A DNA stretch of 64,000 nucleotides from Saccharum officinarum (lineage: Eukaryota; Streptophyta; Magnoliopsida; Poales; Poaceae): positions 66,576,662 to 66,640,661 of the forward strand of contig CM036225.1 in the NCBI GenBank assembly GCA_020631735.1, written 5' to 3'. Positions 1-15,025 of this stretch are shown one piece after another. A program made the position numbers and the translations under genes. Every line of letters begins with the position of its first letter. The first letter of the stretch is position 1. Under the pieces are notes generated by a model. That model was not told the origin of the DNA. It was given only the letters and a program-made list of their open reading frames with translations, and did not search any database.

Positions 1-3867
<3,867 letters not shown>

Positions 3868-5916
3868 TGTAGTTAGAAAACTCAAAACATCTTATAATTT
3901 GTAGAGGGTGGAGTACATCTAATAAAGAATTACTTATATTAAATTATATATGTTTTTTCTCTTTTTTATTTTCTAACATAGCAGACATAATAGATACTCT
4001 ATAGTCTATATCTAGTTATTATAAACTTATTGGTTACTATTTTTTCAAGGAACTAATCTATATATTTTTCTATCATATTCATATTTTCTTTGCATGGTAC
4101 CTTCATATATTTTAAATATGCAATTACTTTGAAATCTTACCATTAATCATGGTGGCTCTTGTTGCATCATATATCTTATGAAGTCATGAATCTAAATTTT
4201 GATTTTTCAAATTTTATTCTTGTCAACTGTTATGGATTTTTGTGCTTATCCACTAACTCTCCTTTGTGCACTTTTTAAAATAAGGATTTTAGGTCATAGA
4301 GTATGTTCTTAAGTATTACAATAGCATAAGCCATTATTTGATTCATACACCATATCGCTAAAGATAAGTCACATAGCTTGAAGTGAGATCTTAGACAGGG
4401 GTAGCCATGCTAACCTCAAGAAAATTTTGATACTTAAACCTTATAATGATTGACTTTTTACTCTAAAGTATTTTTAAAGGACTAGGAAAATATAGCCACC
4501 AGTGGTCTTCCACATTTCTCAAGATGATTGAATTTTACTGTCAAGCAATTATATTTGCAGTAATGGTTATACATATGAAACATTTTAGTTAAATACATAA
4601 ATATATCTAAAGTAACAATCTATATGAATTATATGTTATGGTTACTAATATGGTTTTAAATAAATTTGTTAGTATCATTAGTATATGAGTTATTAAGAAA
4701 ATATTTTTATGTGATGAACATAACATATGTATTTTATTGCTCTTGCATGTTGGCACGATGCATATATTTACTTTAATCAAATCTTACTATATTAATATTG
4801 ATAAAGTGGGGTAATGTAGGAACATATACATGCTCTATTCGTTGTCTAAACAATGTTTTTTTGTCATGGGAGATGTTGATAATTTAGATGCAGTTTTGAG
4901 GGGTATTTAATTTTTCTAATAATAAGATGAAAATTGACTTATGTAAATTATTGATCATAATAAGAGGATGTTAACACTTAAATGCAAATTAGCTGTACTT
5001 TAGATCATACTTCTTAAAGACATATGTGAGTCATGAGTTAGTTTATATTGTTTTACGTAATAGCAGAAATAGATAACTATTTAGAAAAATAGAATAGATT
5101 CAATTATTATTATTATTATTATATCATCAGTGGGTAATTAGGTTACATAATTGATTGTAAGATGTCTCTGATTTTTATGATAATTTCCAGGATCTAACCT
5201 TTGTTTTTCAATCTAGTCTTGTGAGGATTAACATGCAGCCTCCAGTGGGGACATCTAGTTAGAATTTCTAGTATTTATATTTTTTCTAGTGTGATATGTA
5301 TTTAGTTGAAATCTAGTCTTGAGATATATAAACTCCCGATACAACCCTTTTTGTATCTTCGTAAATATCTAAAGTTTATCTTTTAACTTTTAATCAAGTT
5401 GTTGCAATTTTTCACATGTTAATTAGAAATTCTACACATAAGCTGAAACTCGGCTTGCATCCAGACATTAAACATGTTGAATTTATTATATCATAGAATT
5501 ATATGTGTGTAATATTATTTATATATATCATAGAGTGCATTAAATTAAATAAATTAAATTAAATTAAATAATATTGATATGATATAATGTTTCAATAAAA
5601 ATGTATAAACTTATTTAAAATAATAACTTATGAAATTTATTATCATGGAGTATTAGTATAAAGTGTTTTTGCTACGTGGTTTGTTAAGTGATCATTTTTC
5701 CATGTTTCATAAGTTTTTAAAATAAATATTTATCCTAATGTATACATGTTTATTTGATATACATGGTGGAACATAGCATTATAGATATTTTATTTCACGA
5801 TTATAGAAGTTTGTGAATTAGAAATATATATATGTATGGTACTTTATGCACTTGATTTACTTTTTAATAATATATTACTATTTATGTGTAGATTTCAGAG
5901 TTTTTTGTTTATTTTT
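3868..5916. other. AT-rich intergenic DNA, no gene seen
   Basis: About 2 kb of AT-rich sequence with no ORF worth calling. It has a short (ATT)n run at about 5103-5122 and loosely repeated phrases such as TTAGATGCA that recur in the tandem repeat at 8818-9066. The same background therefore lies on both sides of the solo LTR, as expected if the LTR interrupted it. Confidence 0.6.
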
Positions 5917-8769
5917 TGTAACACCCTAAAATTGCTTCTTTGGAAATATAGTTAAAATGATTTAATTTTGTATTTTTTGTACTCATGAAAACATAGGGAA
6001 ATAAATTTTTTTGTTAAATTAAAATTCATCGTAGGGTGTAGAAACATTGTTGTGCGTACATGCTGTTGCATATGGTTTATTCTGATGAGTGATTTTGATC
6101 AAACCCAAAAGGATTCAAAATGCTTTTGAAATGTTTTGAAAATGGCTTTTGTGATAAAAGAAAAGGAAAAGAATTGGAAAACCCTCCCCGCCCTCGTTTC
6201 AGCCCAGCAGTAAGCAGAAGCCCGCATGGGCGCCTCCTCTTGTGTGTGTATGACAAACCGCCCCGGGCTGTCTCTCCCTGACTCGTGGACCCCACTGGTC
6301 AGCCTCTCTCCTCTTCTACCTCGTGACGAGCTCGGACTCTCTCCCCCATTGGAAATCCCAGTGCATGTAGCCCAAGCGAGACATCCCTATAAAAGGCGGA
6401 GCCTCTACCTCGTCCTGTTTCGATCTATGCGCCGCCGCTAGCCCTAGTCCTGCCCTGCGCCCAAGCTCGGGATCCCGCCGACTAGCAGAGCAAGCCGCCG
6501 CCGCTGTTTCACGTCGTCGTTGCTTTGCCGCTGTCTAGACCTCTTCGACAAGCTTCGGACTGAGGTAAGAAAGCCGCAGCTGCTTCCGCAAGCAGGTGCA
6601 CAGGCGGGGACACTGGCTACTGATCCACGGCCAGGAGGGCGCGCGGAGGAGTCCTTCTACATGGAGCACCATCTTCTCCAAATCGAGCACGTCAGCGCTG
6701 TTCTTCGCCGGCTGATGGACTGATGCACTCGCAAGCCAGCTACGTCGTTCCCTGCTCTTGCTGCTGAAGCCGAGCATGCTAGGATGCGTCCGCAGTTCAA
6801 GCAGGACCGAGAAAGCATGTGACCAAGTCAGCTGCATCTTCCAATGATAATGGTATGCCACATTATTTAATCGGCTAAATACATTGCTGATGTGATGCTT
6901 ACATAGTAAATTCAACATTTAATTGTGAATATATAAAATTTCAGCACAGTCGTTTCTTGGTCTATTTTTGAAGCGCTTTATTATAATATAATTAATTAGG
7001 CTACGGTTTAGTTTTCTTTACAAATATAAAATCTCTGCTACTTTTAAAAGCTTATTCTCTTCTGACCTCGTTTCACTGACTTGTGATGCTTATATATATG
7101 CATTTAAATTATAAGTTTGCTTAGTTTAAACACGCATATTAAATTCGAATATATGCCCTCACATGTTTTTCTTCCTTTTTGCAAAGTAAATTTTAAATAA
7201 CAAGTATTATGAGAGGTGTTTGCAAATAAAATATGACTAGTAGCTTTAACTCGACTTTTCAATTACAAAATGTAAATTGACTAAATTAATATCTTTCACA
7301 TGGTTTTGTAAATAAAATAAACCAAGCATATAGCATTTACTCTTATGAGGTAAATCTTTTAGTTGTTTCTTTTTCACTATAGCTCCGATTAGCGTGCTTT
7401 TCGCGTCTGTGTTCGTAGCAACGTGTACAACGTCTTTAGAACCTTTTTTACTTGTTATTTCATATGTTTGGTGTACTGTTCTAATTTAGTTCTATTCTTT
7501 GCTTCGTGTATGATTGTATGGATGCTTGTGTGGTACTCTATAATTATGTCCAGTCGATAAGTTTTACGTGGTGATCAAGAAACAATCTTGTAGAACTACA
7601 AACCAGCAGAAGATATGAGTTTAAGGTAAGTGCAACATGGGATCATCCTTATTTACTATTCATCTTTAATACACTTAATTCATGTGTATGTGTCTATCCT
7701 TGTTACCCTAAGGATATCCTAGCTTTATATCTTGTACCTTGACACTCATGGGACATTGCATTGGGTAGTATAATGCTAGTGCTTTAATTCAATAACCCTG
7801 GTCTTGTAACTTGACTAATGGTATATGCAATAAACATAAATATGATTTTTAGCAACTTGGAACAAAGGGGCTAGAGCATTATTTTTATGGTGCTTTAGAT
7901 TCCTCTCCTTAAAGACTTATCTATAAGCGATCATCCGGGACATACAGTACAACCATGAGTGCTACATGGCCCTGGCTTTAGTCAAGTATGAGGACATTTT
8001 CTAGCTTGTTAGTGGTTACCGAAAGACGTTAAGGGAAGCATCGGTTCAAGAATAGCTTCTTGTCTCTCAGAGTGTGTATAGCATGCGTGGAGTGTGCCAG
8101 TTTGTTAGAGGGCCTCCATTCGCCTAGCTCTTTCTTTGGCAGTCACTAATTTATTAAGGAGAGTTTTTTGAAAGACTTCATAGTGAACCCTGCCGACCTT
8201 CCTTGATAGTGGGTCAAGAGGTTGGCCGCCTTGGGCAAAAGGGTAAATCACTGCTCATGGAAAAGTGTACAACCTCTACAGAGTGTAAAACTGGTATATC
8301 AATCGTGCTCATGGTCACAAGCGCCTTGGACCCTTATGGAATAGATGATCATTAATGATAATTATGTTTATGCTATTCATTATTCATGTTTACCTGATCA
8401 TATGGTTATTTGGGGCTTATGCTAAAATTGTTGTTACTCAATTGCTAAAAGATGACTCATTAAAAACTATCGCAGTAAACCCCATATTATATTTGCTGAG
8501 TACGACATGCGCTCACCCTTGCTATTTTAACCACACCAGTTAGACTTTTGATCAACTAGTCAGTTGTCCCTGTAGAGTTGGAGCTTTCGCCTGAAGATCG
8601 AAGTGTTTTCCGTTGTCTGCTATCTAAGATTATATTCTTTGTATTAATACGTAATATTATAAGTATTGTCTTTTCATATTACCCCTTATTTGTAGCCATA
8701 TGTGTGATTTGACTTCCTGAGCTCACATATAATGTGTATCTGGTTTTGTTGTTAAAACCAGGTGCTACA
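5917..8769 (+). mobile_element. Solo LTR, 2853 bp, with 5-bp TSD
   Basis: It starts TGTAACACCC and ends GGTGCTACA, near-perfect inverted ends of the TG...CA type. It is flanked by TTTTT at 5912-5916 and TTTTT at 8770-8774, which fits a 5-bp target-site duplication, although a T-only duplication is weak evidence by itself. There is no internal domain, primer site or coding region, so this is the product of LTR-LTR recombination. A TATAAAA box lies 472 bp in, followed by a GC-rich leader, as in the U3/R layout of long Gypsy LTRs. ORFs at 6226-6723 lie in this leader and look non-coding. Confidence 0.8.
6388..6394 (+). promoter_or_regulatory. LTR core promoter (TATA box)
   Basis: TATAAAA followed by a GC-rich stretch (GGCGGAGCC...), inside the solo LTR at the expected U3/R boundary. 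If active it would drive plus-strand read-through. Confidence 0.55.
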
Positions 8770-8817
8770 TTTTTATAGTGACTAAGGTACCTACAAATAT
8801 AAAGATAATACCATATA

Positions 8818-9066
8818 TTATCTTTCACAATTGCATATATGGATATGTTAAATGCAAACTTAGAATATTGCTTTGCATTATCTTTCATAATGATAAAAAT
8901 AGATAATTTATAAAATCATTAGGAGTTATTTTAAATTATCTTTCACAATAGTATATGTGGGTAATTTAGATACAAAGTTCTAGGATTAAATTATCTTTCA
9001 TAATGATAAAGTTGGGTAAATTTAGATGCAATGTTAGAGGTTTATTTAAAATTATGTTTCATAATG
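8818..9066. repeat. Degenerate ~58-bp tandem repeat running into the gap
   Basis: Units starting TTATCTTTCA (TTATGTTTCA in the last) begin at 8818, 8878, 8936, 8991 and 9052, so the periods are 60, 58, 55 and 61 bp. Most units also contain a GGTAATTTAGATGCAA-like phrase. The fifth unit is cut by the N run. Confidence 0.75.
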
Positions 9067-9166
9067 NNNNNNNNNNNNNNNNNNNNNNNNNNNNNNNNNN
9101 NNNNNNNNNNNNNNNNNNNNNNNNNNNNNNNNNNNNNNNNNNNNNNNNNNNNNNNNNNNNNNNNNN
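9067..9166. other. Assembly gap (100 N)
   Basis: Exactly 100 N, the usual placeholder for a gap of unknown size. A tandem repeat lies on its left and retrotransposon integrase on its right, so the 3' half of the Gypsy element, including its second LTR, is missing or hidden here. Confidence 1.
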
Positions 9167-9948
9167 TTAGTGAAATATTCCACTGCTACTACTGCATCAT
9201 TTGAAGGTTTTCTTGGTTGCTGTAGGTAGCTTTCCAATAAGGCTGGACGAAAAACTCGAAGCTCGTTAGCTCGCTCGGCTCGTGGCTGGCTCGGCACAGC
9301 TCGGCTCAGCTCGTTATGATAATGAGCCGAGCCGAGCCAGGATTTTAGCTCGTTAGCTATAACGAGCCAACTCGAGCTGGCTCGTGAGCCGCTCGCGAGC
9401 TAAACGAGCCGTAGTTTTAGAGAAAAAGTCATCATAACTTATATTAGTTTTGTATTACTTCATGTTTTGCACTTCATAAATAAATGATATGTTAGCTCAT
9501 ATGAATATTTTGTTCGATTTAAAGCTATTGAATATATTATTTTTATATTATTAATATTTTTATGCTTTAGATAAATACAAATATTATATTTTGTATTTTT
9601 TTTCCTGGCTCGCGAGCCTAACGAGCCAGCTCGAGCTCGTAACGAGCCGAACCGAGCTGGCTTTCTGGCTCGTTAAGATAACGAGCCGAGCCGAGCTGGC
9701 TCGTTATCCTAACGAGCCAGAACGAGCCGAGCCGAGCCGAGCTGGCTCGTTAGCCAGCCTTACTTTCCAATGATGTCAATTCCCCATCTTGCCAATGGCC
9801 AAGTTGGTTCTATTGTTTGTAAATTTGTTGCTGGAGCCTTTACTTTGCTTGCAGATATTTGACAATTATGACAATATTTGACAATTTCTTTGCTGTCATT
9901 TTGGGCTGATGGCCAGTAAAATCCCTGACGGAATGCTTTTTCTGCCAT
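9167..9948 (-). pseudogene. Gypsy integrase start, split by MITE and gap
   Basis: Upstream of the MITE (9763-9948) the minus strand encodes the integrase zinc-binding region: FYWPSAQND, then YCHNCQ (the CxxC half of the HHCC motif), leading to WPLARWGIDIIGK, the usual entry to the DDE core. Beyond the MITE (9167-9237) the reading resumes with AVVAVEYFT, a conserved phrase just after it, in a shifted frame. The catalytic core is in the gap. It once inserted retroelement cDNA and is not functional here. Confidence 0.75.
9238..9762. mobile_element. hAT-type MITE, 525 bp, inserted in Gypsy integrase
   Basis: The ends are TAAGGCTGG and CCAGCCTTA, a perfect 9-bp terminal inverted repeat that fits the hAT terminal consensus (T/C)A(A/G)NG. 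The element is flanked by CTTTCCAA at 9230-9237 and 9763-9770, an 8-bp target-site duplication, the diagnostic length for hAT. About 190 bp at each end carry roughly a dozen copies of ACGAGCC in both orientations plus GAGCCGAGCC runs. The core (about 9420-9605) is AT-rich. There is no transposase ORF, so it is non-autonomous. Confidence 0.9.
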
Positions 9949-10680
9949 TGTTCTTGCTCTAGGATGTGTGCCGCAAATTCCTTCGTGTATTTCTTATAGT
10001 AGTTTTTCCCATCTTCTGCTGATATACATTTGAGTAATGGTGCACATATTCCTTGTTTGTATAGCTGATTGTTGATGATCTTATAATTTCTGGTTCTTTG
10101 CTTCATTCTTATGTTGTTGACTTCGTTTTCGGGCTTATAGTGCCCACGAAGGTAAGCCATAATTGGGGCTCTCCAGTCTTCACTTTGTATTATATGGACT
10201 TCTCTGGGTGTAGCTTGCACTGCTTTGATGGATGCTTGTTTCAAGATTCGATAGAAAACATCTGGAGGGAGGCTTGTATTTTGTGCTGCAGCTTTTCCTA
10301 GTTCATCAGCATCTGAATTGTCATTTCTTGAGATGTTTTTGACTGTGAAACCTTCAAAATGTTTCTCTTGATCTCTGAGAAATTGCAAGTATCTTGCCAA
10401 TTCTGGATCTCTTTCTTTGTAGTCTTTTTCAATGTGTCCTGCTACAATTTGCGAATCTGTTTTGATTACTAATCTTTGGATTCCCATTGCTTTTGCTTTG
10501 CGAAGTCCCAGTAAAACGGCTTCGTATTCTGCTATGTTGTTTGTACATTGAAATTCTAGTCTTGCAGCATATTTTATCTTTATGCCTGAAGGCGAGGTGA
10601 TTATTGCAGCCGCCCTAGCCCCTGCGAAGCCCCATACGTCATCGCAATATATTGTCCATTCTGGTTGCTTCTTGTCTTCG
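9840..10680 (-). CDS. Gypsy RNase H domain and linker to integrase
   Basis: The minus-strand reading shows an RNase H core: an acidic pair near TIYCDD, then NIAEYEA, IKTDSQIVAGHI and NDNSDADELGKAA, supplying the D-E-D-D residues that degrade the RNA strand during reverse transcription. The open frame from the first Met at 10487 is 215 codons; the domain begins upstream of that Met, to about 10680. It then runs toward the integrase zinc region in another frame. The frame change before integrase and the surrounding stops show decay. Confidence 0.75.
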
Positions 10681-10902
10681 CTTGAACTTTGGGAGGGTAT
10701 CCAATCTGCTATGAAGTCTGCTAGGACTTGAGATTTTATTGATGTTCTCTTTTTAAAGTCTATAAAATGTTGAGATAATTTTGCTGCCCATTTTTCCAGT
10801 CTTCCTGTTGTTCTGCAACTTTATAGTACTTCTTTCAGAGGGTAATTTGTGAGAACTCTGATTTTGTGGGCCTAAAAGTAGGCTTCAACTTTCTTGATGC
10901 TG

Positions 10903-11817
10903 TTAAAATGTTGTTTCTGTGGCTGAGACATATAAAAACAAATCTGCTCCTGGTGTTGGTGAGATCAATGTGTTTGGCTGTAGTAGATATTTTTTTATCT
11001 CTTCAAATGCATGTTGTTGCGAAGGACCCCATGTGAAGTTTCTTTTGGATCCTTTGAGTGCCTGAAATATTGGTAGGCTTCGTTCTACTGATTTTGAGAT
11101 GAATCTGTTTAAAGCTGCAAGTCTTCCCATCAATTTTTGAACATCTTTTATGTTTTCAGGAATTCTCATGTTCAAAATTGCTTGAACTTTATCTGGGTTT
11201 GGGTCTATCCCTTTTGCTGATACAATATAGCCTAAGATTTTTCCTTTCTGTACTCCGAAAGTATATTTTTCGGGATTTAGTTTCAAATTTCCTTTTCTTA
11301 GATTTGAGAATGTTTTTTGGAGGTCTTGAATATGATCTTGTCTTTTCTTGCTCTTGACAACTATGTCGTCGACATAAGCTAGCAAGTTTTTGTCAATCTG
11401 ACTTTTGAGCACTGTTGAAGTCATCCTGACAAATGTTGTACCTGCATTGCGAAGCCCCTCTGCCATTCTTACAAAGCAGTATGTTCCAAATGGTGTGATG
11501 AAACTTGTAAATTCTTCATCTTCTTTTCTCATCCAGATTTGATGATATCCTAAGAATCAATCTAGGAAACTTAGCATTTCACTTCCGGCTGCTTGATCAA
11601 CTAGTGTGTCGATTCTTGGTAATGGAAAATTATCTTTTGGGCATGCTTTGTTGAGATCTGTAAAATCGATACACATTCGCCATTTTCCATTCTTTTTCTT
11701 GACCATGACGATATTTGCTAGCCAAGTTGTGAATTAAACTTCTCTTATAACTTTAGCATCTAGCAACCTTTGGACTTCGGCTTTTGCAGCTTGTATTCAG
11801 TCTTCAGCTAATTTTCT
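10903..11817 (-). pseudogene. Gypsy reverse transcriptase, interrupted by stops
   Basis: The longest open part (11532-10903, 209 codons) includes the catalytic YVDD box in AYVDDIVVKS, preceded by TPFGTYCFVRMAEGLRNAG and followed by the thumb region. Upstream (11817-11533) the same reading has KKNGKWRMCIDF and DLNKACPKDNFPLP, both standard RT blocks, but with in-frame stops before FTTWLAN and before FLGYHQI. The enzyme copied element RNA into cDNA; this copy cannot make it. Confidence 0.85.
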
Positions 11818-12249
11818 CAGTTTTTGCTTTTTGGGTCTGAAATTTGGATTGATGTCGAGTTTGTGCTCAATTATATCTCTACTGACTCCTCCTAAATCAT
11901 TGGATGTCCATGCGAAGACATCTTTGTTGCTTTGAAGAAATTCTATGAGTCTGTTTTCTTCTTCTTGAGAAAGTCCTGTCCCTATGATTATTTGTTTGTC
12001 TAGGACTAATGAGTCAAGGGGTACTTTCTTTGTTTCTTCGACTGCTTGAGCTTTTGCTTGTGGCTTCGCATTTTCTGTTTCTTCTTTCTCTTCTTCCTTG
12101 ATTGTATGAATATTTTTCCGACCAGGAGTGTATTCTTTTTCAATGTTTCTTGCTTCGGTTTGATCTCCATGGACTGGGATAACTCCATTTATTGCAGGCA
12201 TCTTCGTACATAAGTAAGAGTAGCTTATTATTGTCTCAAATGCATTCAA
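11797..12249 (-). CDS. Gypsy protease-RT linker fragment
   Basis: A 150-codon frame with a Lys/Glu-rich stretch followed by VFAWTSNDLGGVSRDIIEHKLDI, the block just before RT in Gypsy polyproteins (compare FAWS..DMPGI...HRL). It ends at a stop directly before the RT domain, so it is a broken segment of pol, not a separate gene. Confidence 0.7.
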   Translation of the reverse strand: MNAFETIISYSYLCTKMPAINGVIPVHGDQTEARNIEKEYTPGRKNIHTIKEEEKEETENAKPQAKAQAVEETKKVPLDSLVLDKQIIIGTGLSQEEENRLIEFLQSNKDVFAWTSNDLGGVSRDIIEHKLDINPNFRPKKQKLRKLAED

Positions 12250-12258
12250 ATTTCCCCT

Positions 12259-13053
12259 TCAAAAAAGTGTGTTATAAGGATAATGGATGTCCACTACATC
12301 AAATGCAATTTGTTCTGTTCTTGCATTATTTACTGTTTCAAATGATACAGGAAGAATTATTCTTCCTATTGAGTGAATTGGCTTCCCACCGAAGTCGTAG
12401 AGTGGGTGCTCAGCTCTTCCTAAAAGTTTGCGATCAATTTTCATGGCATCAATTGTTGCTGTGAATATAATGTCTACAGAACTTCCACCGTCAACTAGAA
12501 TTTTTGAGACAGCCCATCGATCAATATTTGCTTCAATTACCATTGCATCCATGTGTGGATAGTCTTTCAATTGCAAATCTTTTTCTAAGAATGTGATTGA
12601 TAGATGAGACCATTTTGTCTTTTTGTATGGGCCTTCTGTTGAGATAGAGTTTACTCTTCGAAAATAATTCTTCTTTTGATTGTTGTTTTCATGATCAATA
12701 CTATTTCCTCCAATGATTGTCATGATTCTTCCTTTGCTTGCCATTGAAGTTGATAGAGAGTTGTCTTGTTTGTTGTTCCCTTGTGGAATGCTGTTTGCCA
12801 CAGAGGATTCGGGCAGTATTTGAAAAATTGTTTGTTGTTGATTTTGCCTCCATTGATTTGGGTCGTACATTGCTACTGGTCCATAGCTATATGATGGTGA
12901 TGGGCCTGGAATCATTGCTTGAGAGTGTACAAACTGAATTAGGTAATAAGAGTTTTGTTGGCCTTGAATCATATGCTTGACAGCTTTTGATTGACTTGAG
13001 ATTTTGTTTTCTTCTTGTATTTCTTCGATGCTTTTCTTTACTTTTGGACACAT
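12259..13053 (-). CDS. Gypsy gag C-terminus and aspartic protease
   Basis: A 264-codon frame. The protease core is ILVDGGSSVDIIF at residues 186-198, with the active-site Asp in the V-D-G-[GA]-S context typical of plant Gypsy elements, preceded by HMDAMVIEANI. The N-terminal half is a Gln/Asn-rich gag linker. The frame opens at MCPKVKK, just after where a gag zinc knuckle would end; the knuckle itself is disrupted. The protease would have matured the polyprotein. Confidence 0.75.
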   Translation of the reverse strand: MCPKVKKSIEEIQEENKISSQSKAVKHMIQGQQNSYYLIQFVHSQAMIPGPSPSYSYGPVAMYDPNQWRQNQQQTIFQILPESSVANSIPQGNNKQDNSLSTSMASKGRIMTIIGGNSIDHENNNQKKNYFRRVNSISTEGPYKKTKWSHLSITFLEKDLQLKDYPHMDAMVIEANIDRWAVSKILVDGGSSVDIIFTATIDAMKIDRKLLGRAEHPLYDFGGKPIHSIGRIILPVSFETVNNARTEQIAFDVVDIHYPYNTLF

Positions 13054-13515
13054 TTTTTATGTGTGTCCAGCCCCTTTGCCTTGAATGATGCAATACATGT
13101 TTTTCGGTCTTAGGGGTGTTCTTCCTCTTCCTCGTCCTCCTCTTCCTCTTGAATTGAAGCCACCTCTTTCGAATATCCTTTGGTTTTACTAACTGTTGTA
13201 CTGATTTTGAGGCGGAAAATTGCTTTCAGTAGTTGAATTGCTATTTTTGACTTGATTGACTTGGGTGAAGTGTCTTTGCTCATAGTTGTTTTGCTTTGGG
13301 GGATGAAAATTGCTGCTTTTGTTTTAATTTCTGTAGATGTTTTCTTCCTCAATTCTTTTTCTGTAATCCTCATCGGACTTGCAGTACTTCTGGATTTCTT
13401 CGTAAAGCTGAGCCAGCGAAGTTGGCTTTTCTCGAGTAAGGTGTGCTACACATTGTCCTGCCCAGAGTCCCTTGATTGCTGCAATTATGACAACTTCGTC
13501 TGGGATATTTGTGAT

Positions 13516-14310
13516 TTATGATTTGATTTGAATGAATCTCTTGTAATATTTACTTAGAGGTTTTTTGGGCTGTTGCTTGCAGTTGAATAAATCCATGTCT
13601 GCAAGACCAGTTGGTTGGAATCCTTGGAAGTCAACAAGTAGATTTGTCTTTAATTGTTCCCATGAATGTATGGATCTTGCTTTTAGAGATGAATACCAGT
13701 GTTGTGCTAGACCTTTCACTGTCATGATAAGTGATTTTGCAAGTGTGGTTTCGTCCCCACCTCCTGCAATTACTGCGGCTTCAAAACTCATTAAGAATTG
13801 CCTTGGGTCTGATTCACCATCGAATGTTGGTATCATGTTGAATTTATACCCTATAGGCCATTGAGCTAGCTATAAATTTGTTGACAGTGGGGAGCTTGTA
13901 TCAATTGATATGAATGATTTTTGAATATTTCTCTCTTGAGAGATTCGTGTTGCCAGATGCGATTCTTCTTGATTCATAACTTCATGATTTGCATTTTGCA
14001 GTTGCTCGTTTAAATTGCGGAGGGTAGCTTCGGCCTCTTCTATTCTTTGTTTGAGTGTCTTTTCTCGTGCTTTTGCGCGACATTCTTCAAGTTCTTTTTG
14101 CCTTCTTAAAACTTGTTCTTCAAATTCTTTGAGTCTTTGTTCTTCAGCTTTGCCCGTTCTTGAAGAGTTTACACCTTGGGAAACTTCTTTTATAAGACAT
14201 CTGTCTTCGCCGAGTGGTTGTTCGTCTTTGGCTTCTTCGTTGACGGTCTTCTTGTTTGATCTTGCCATTTTATTTCTTGTGGTTGCGAAGATCTTTAGAT
14301 GCATGCACAA
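13516..14310 (-). pseudogene. Gypsy gag, in two frames
   Basis: Frame one (14310-13870) has a charged coiled-coil region after a likely start at MARSNKK. Frame two (13836-13516) is the capsid-like retrotransposon gag domain: MIPTFDGESDPRQFLMSFE, then LAQHWYSSLKARSIHSWEQLK and LSKYYKRF, the family pattern around the W-Y-x-x-L core. A third short frame follows at 13373-13110. Gag packages element RNA; this copy is broken. Confidence 0.8.
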
Positions 14311-14325
14311 ACGGTGGCCGCCAGA

Positions 14326-15025
14326 TGTTGGGTAAAAAGTTCAGGTCGGATGACACAATTCACACAATCATCGGAAAAATTTCAGACAAGACAAAATTGC
14401 GTGCAAAGTTATATTCATTTTCATGTCCCCACTGTACATATCAGAGAGGATATTTATAGGGCCCCAGTCTTCGTATTTTACATAAAATGACTAATATGCC
14501 CTCAACCTAAATAATTACAACCCTTCTTGATTATGAGGGCGAAGTGGTAATTTCCTCTTTCTAAGCATTCGTTCTTCTATTTCCCGTCTCTAGTCTTCCT
14601 GATTCTTCATTCGAACTTTAGTTGATTCTTCAACTCTTTAGAATTTTAGACGAAGTCGAACTTCCGCCTTTGTTCCTCTTGGCTTTATTTTCTTTCGACA
14701 TCTCTGGCAGATGAAGTTGATCTTTTATATAGCGAAGCCAAACTTTGTCTTCGCTCTAATTTTGGTCTTCTGATTTCTGCTCTTCTTTTGACTTCGCCGG
14801 TCAGCGAAGTTAGTTTTCATAACCGCGAAGTCAAATCTTCACCTTCGCTTGAATCTTGCTTTTTAGTCTTTTACTTCTTGGCGAAGTTAGATTTTTCCTT
14901 GTGGTGTGAAAAATGTCTTCGCCTTCCTTATTTCCTGCAACAAAATATTGTTATAAAGTTTCATAGTCTTTTCTACTCCAGAGTTTGGGGCTGTGTTTTT
15001 TTTTGGCGAAGTTGAATCCCCAACA
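14326..15025 (-). repeat. 5' LTR of the Gypsy element, 700 bp
   Basis: It is bounded by TGTTGGG and CCCAACA inverted ends (plus strand 14326 and 15025). On the minus strand a TATAAATA box lies at about 14458-14451 and gag begins just inside. Immediately inside the LTR the minus strand reads TC then TGGCGGCCACCGTTTG, which starts with the TGG expected of a tRNA primer site; I cannot assign the tRNA. The LTR is rich in GCGAAG/CTTCGC words. The second LTR is not in the window, so it cannot be dated. Confidence 0.8.

Larger units (their letters stand above)
9167..15025 (-). mobile_element. Ty3/Gypsy retrotransposon, truncated by gap, decayed
   Basis: On the minus strand the order is LTR (15025-14326), gag, protease, reverse transcriptase, RNase H, integrase. 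RNase H before integrase is the Gypsy order. The sequence resembles non-chromoviral Tat-type elements of grasses; that lineage call is tentative. Coding is split over several frames with stops and frameshifts, so the copy is dead. The integrase core and the 3' LTR are lost in the gap at 9067-9166, and the hAT MITE at 9238-9762 is a later insertion. Confidence 0.85.
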
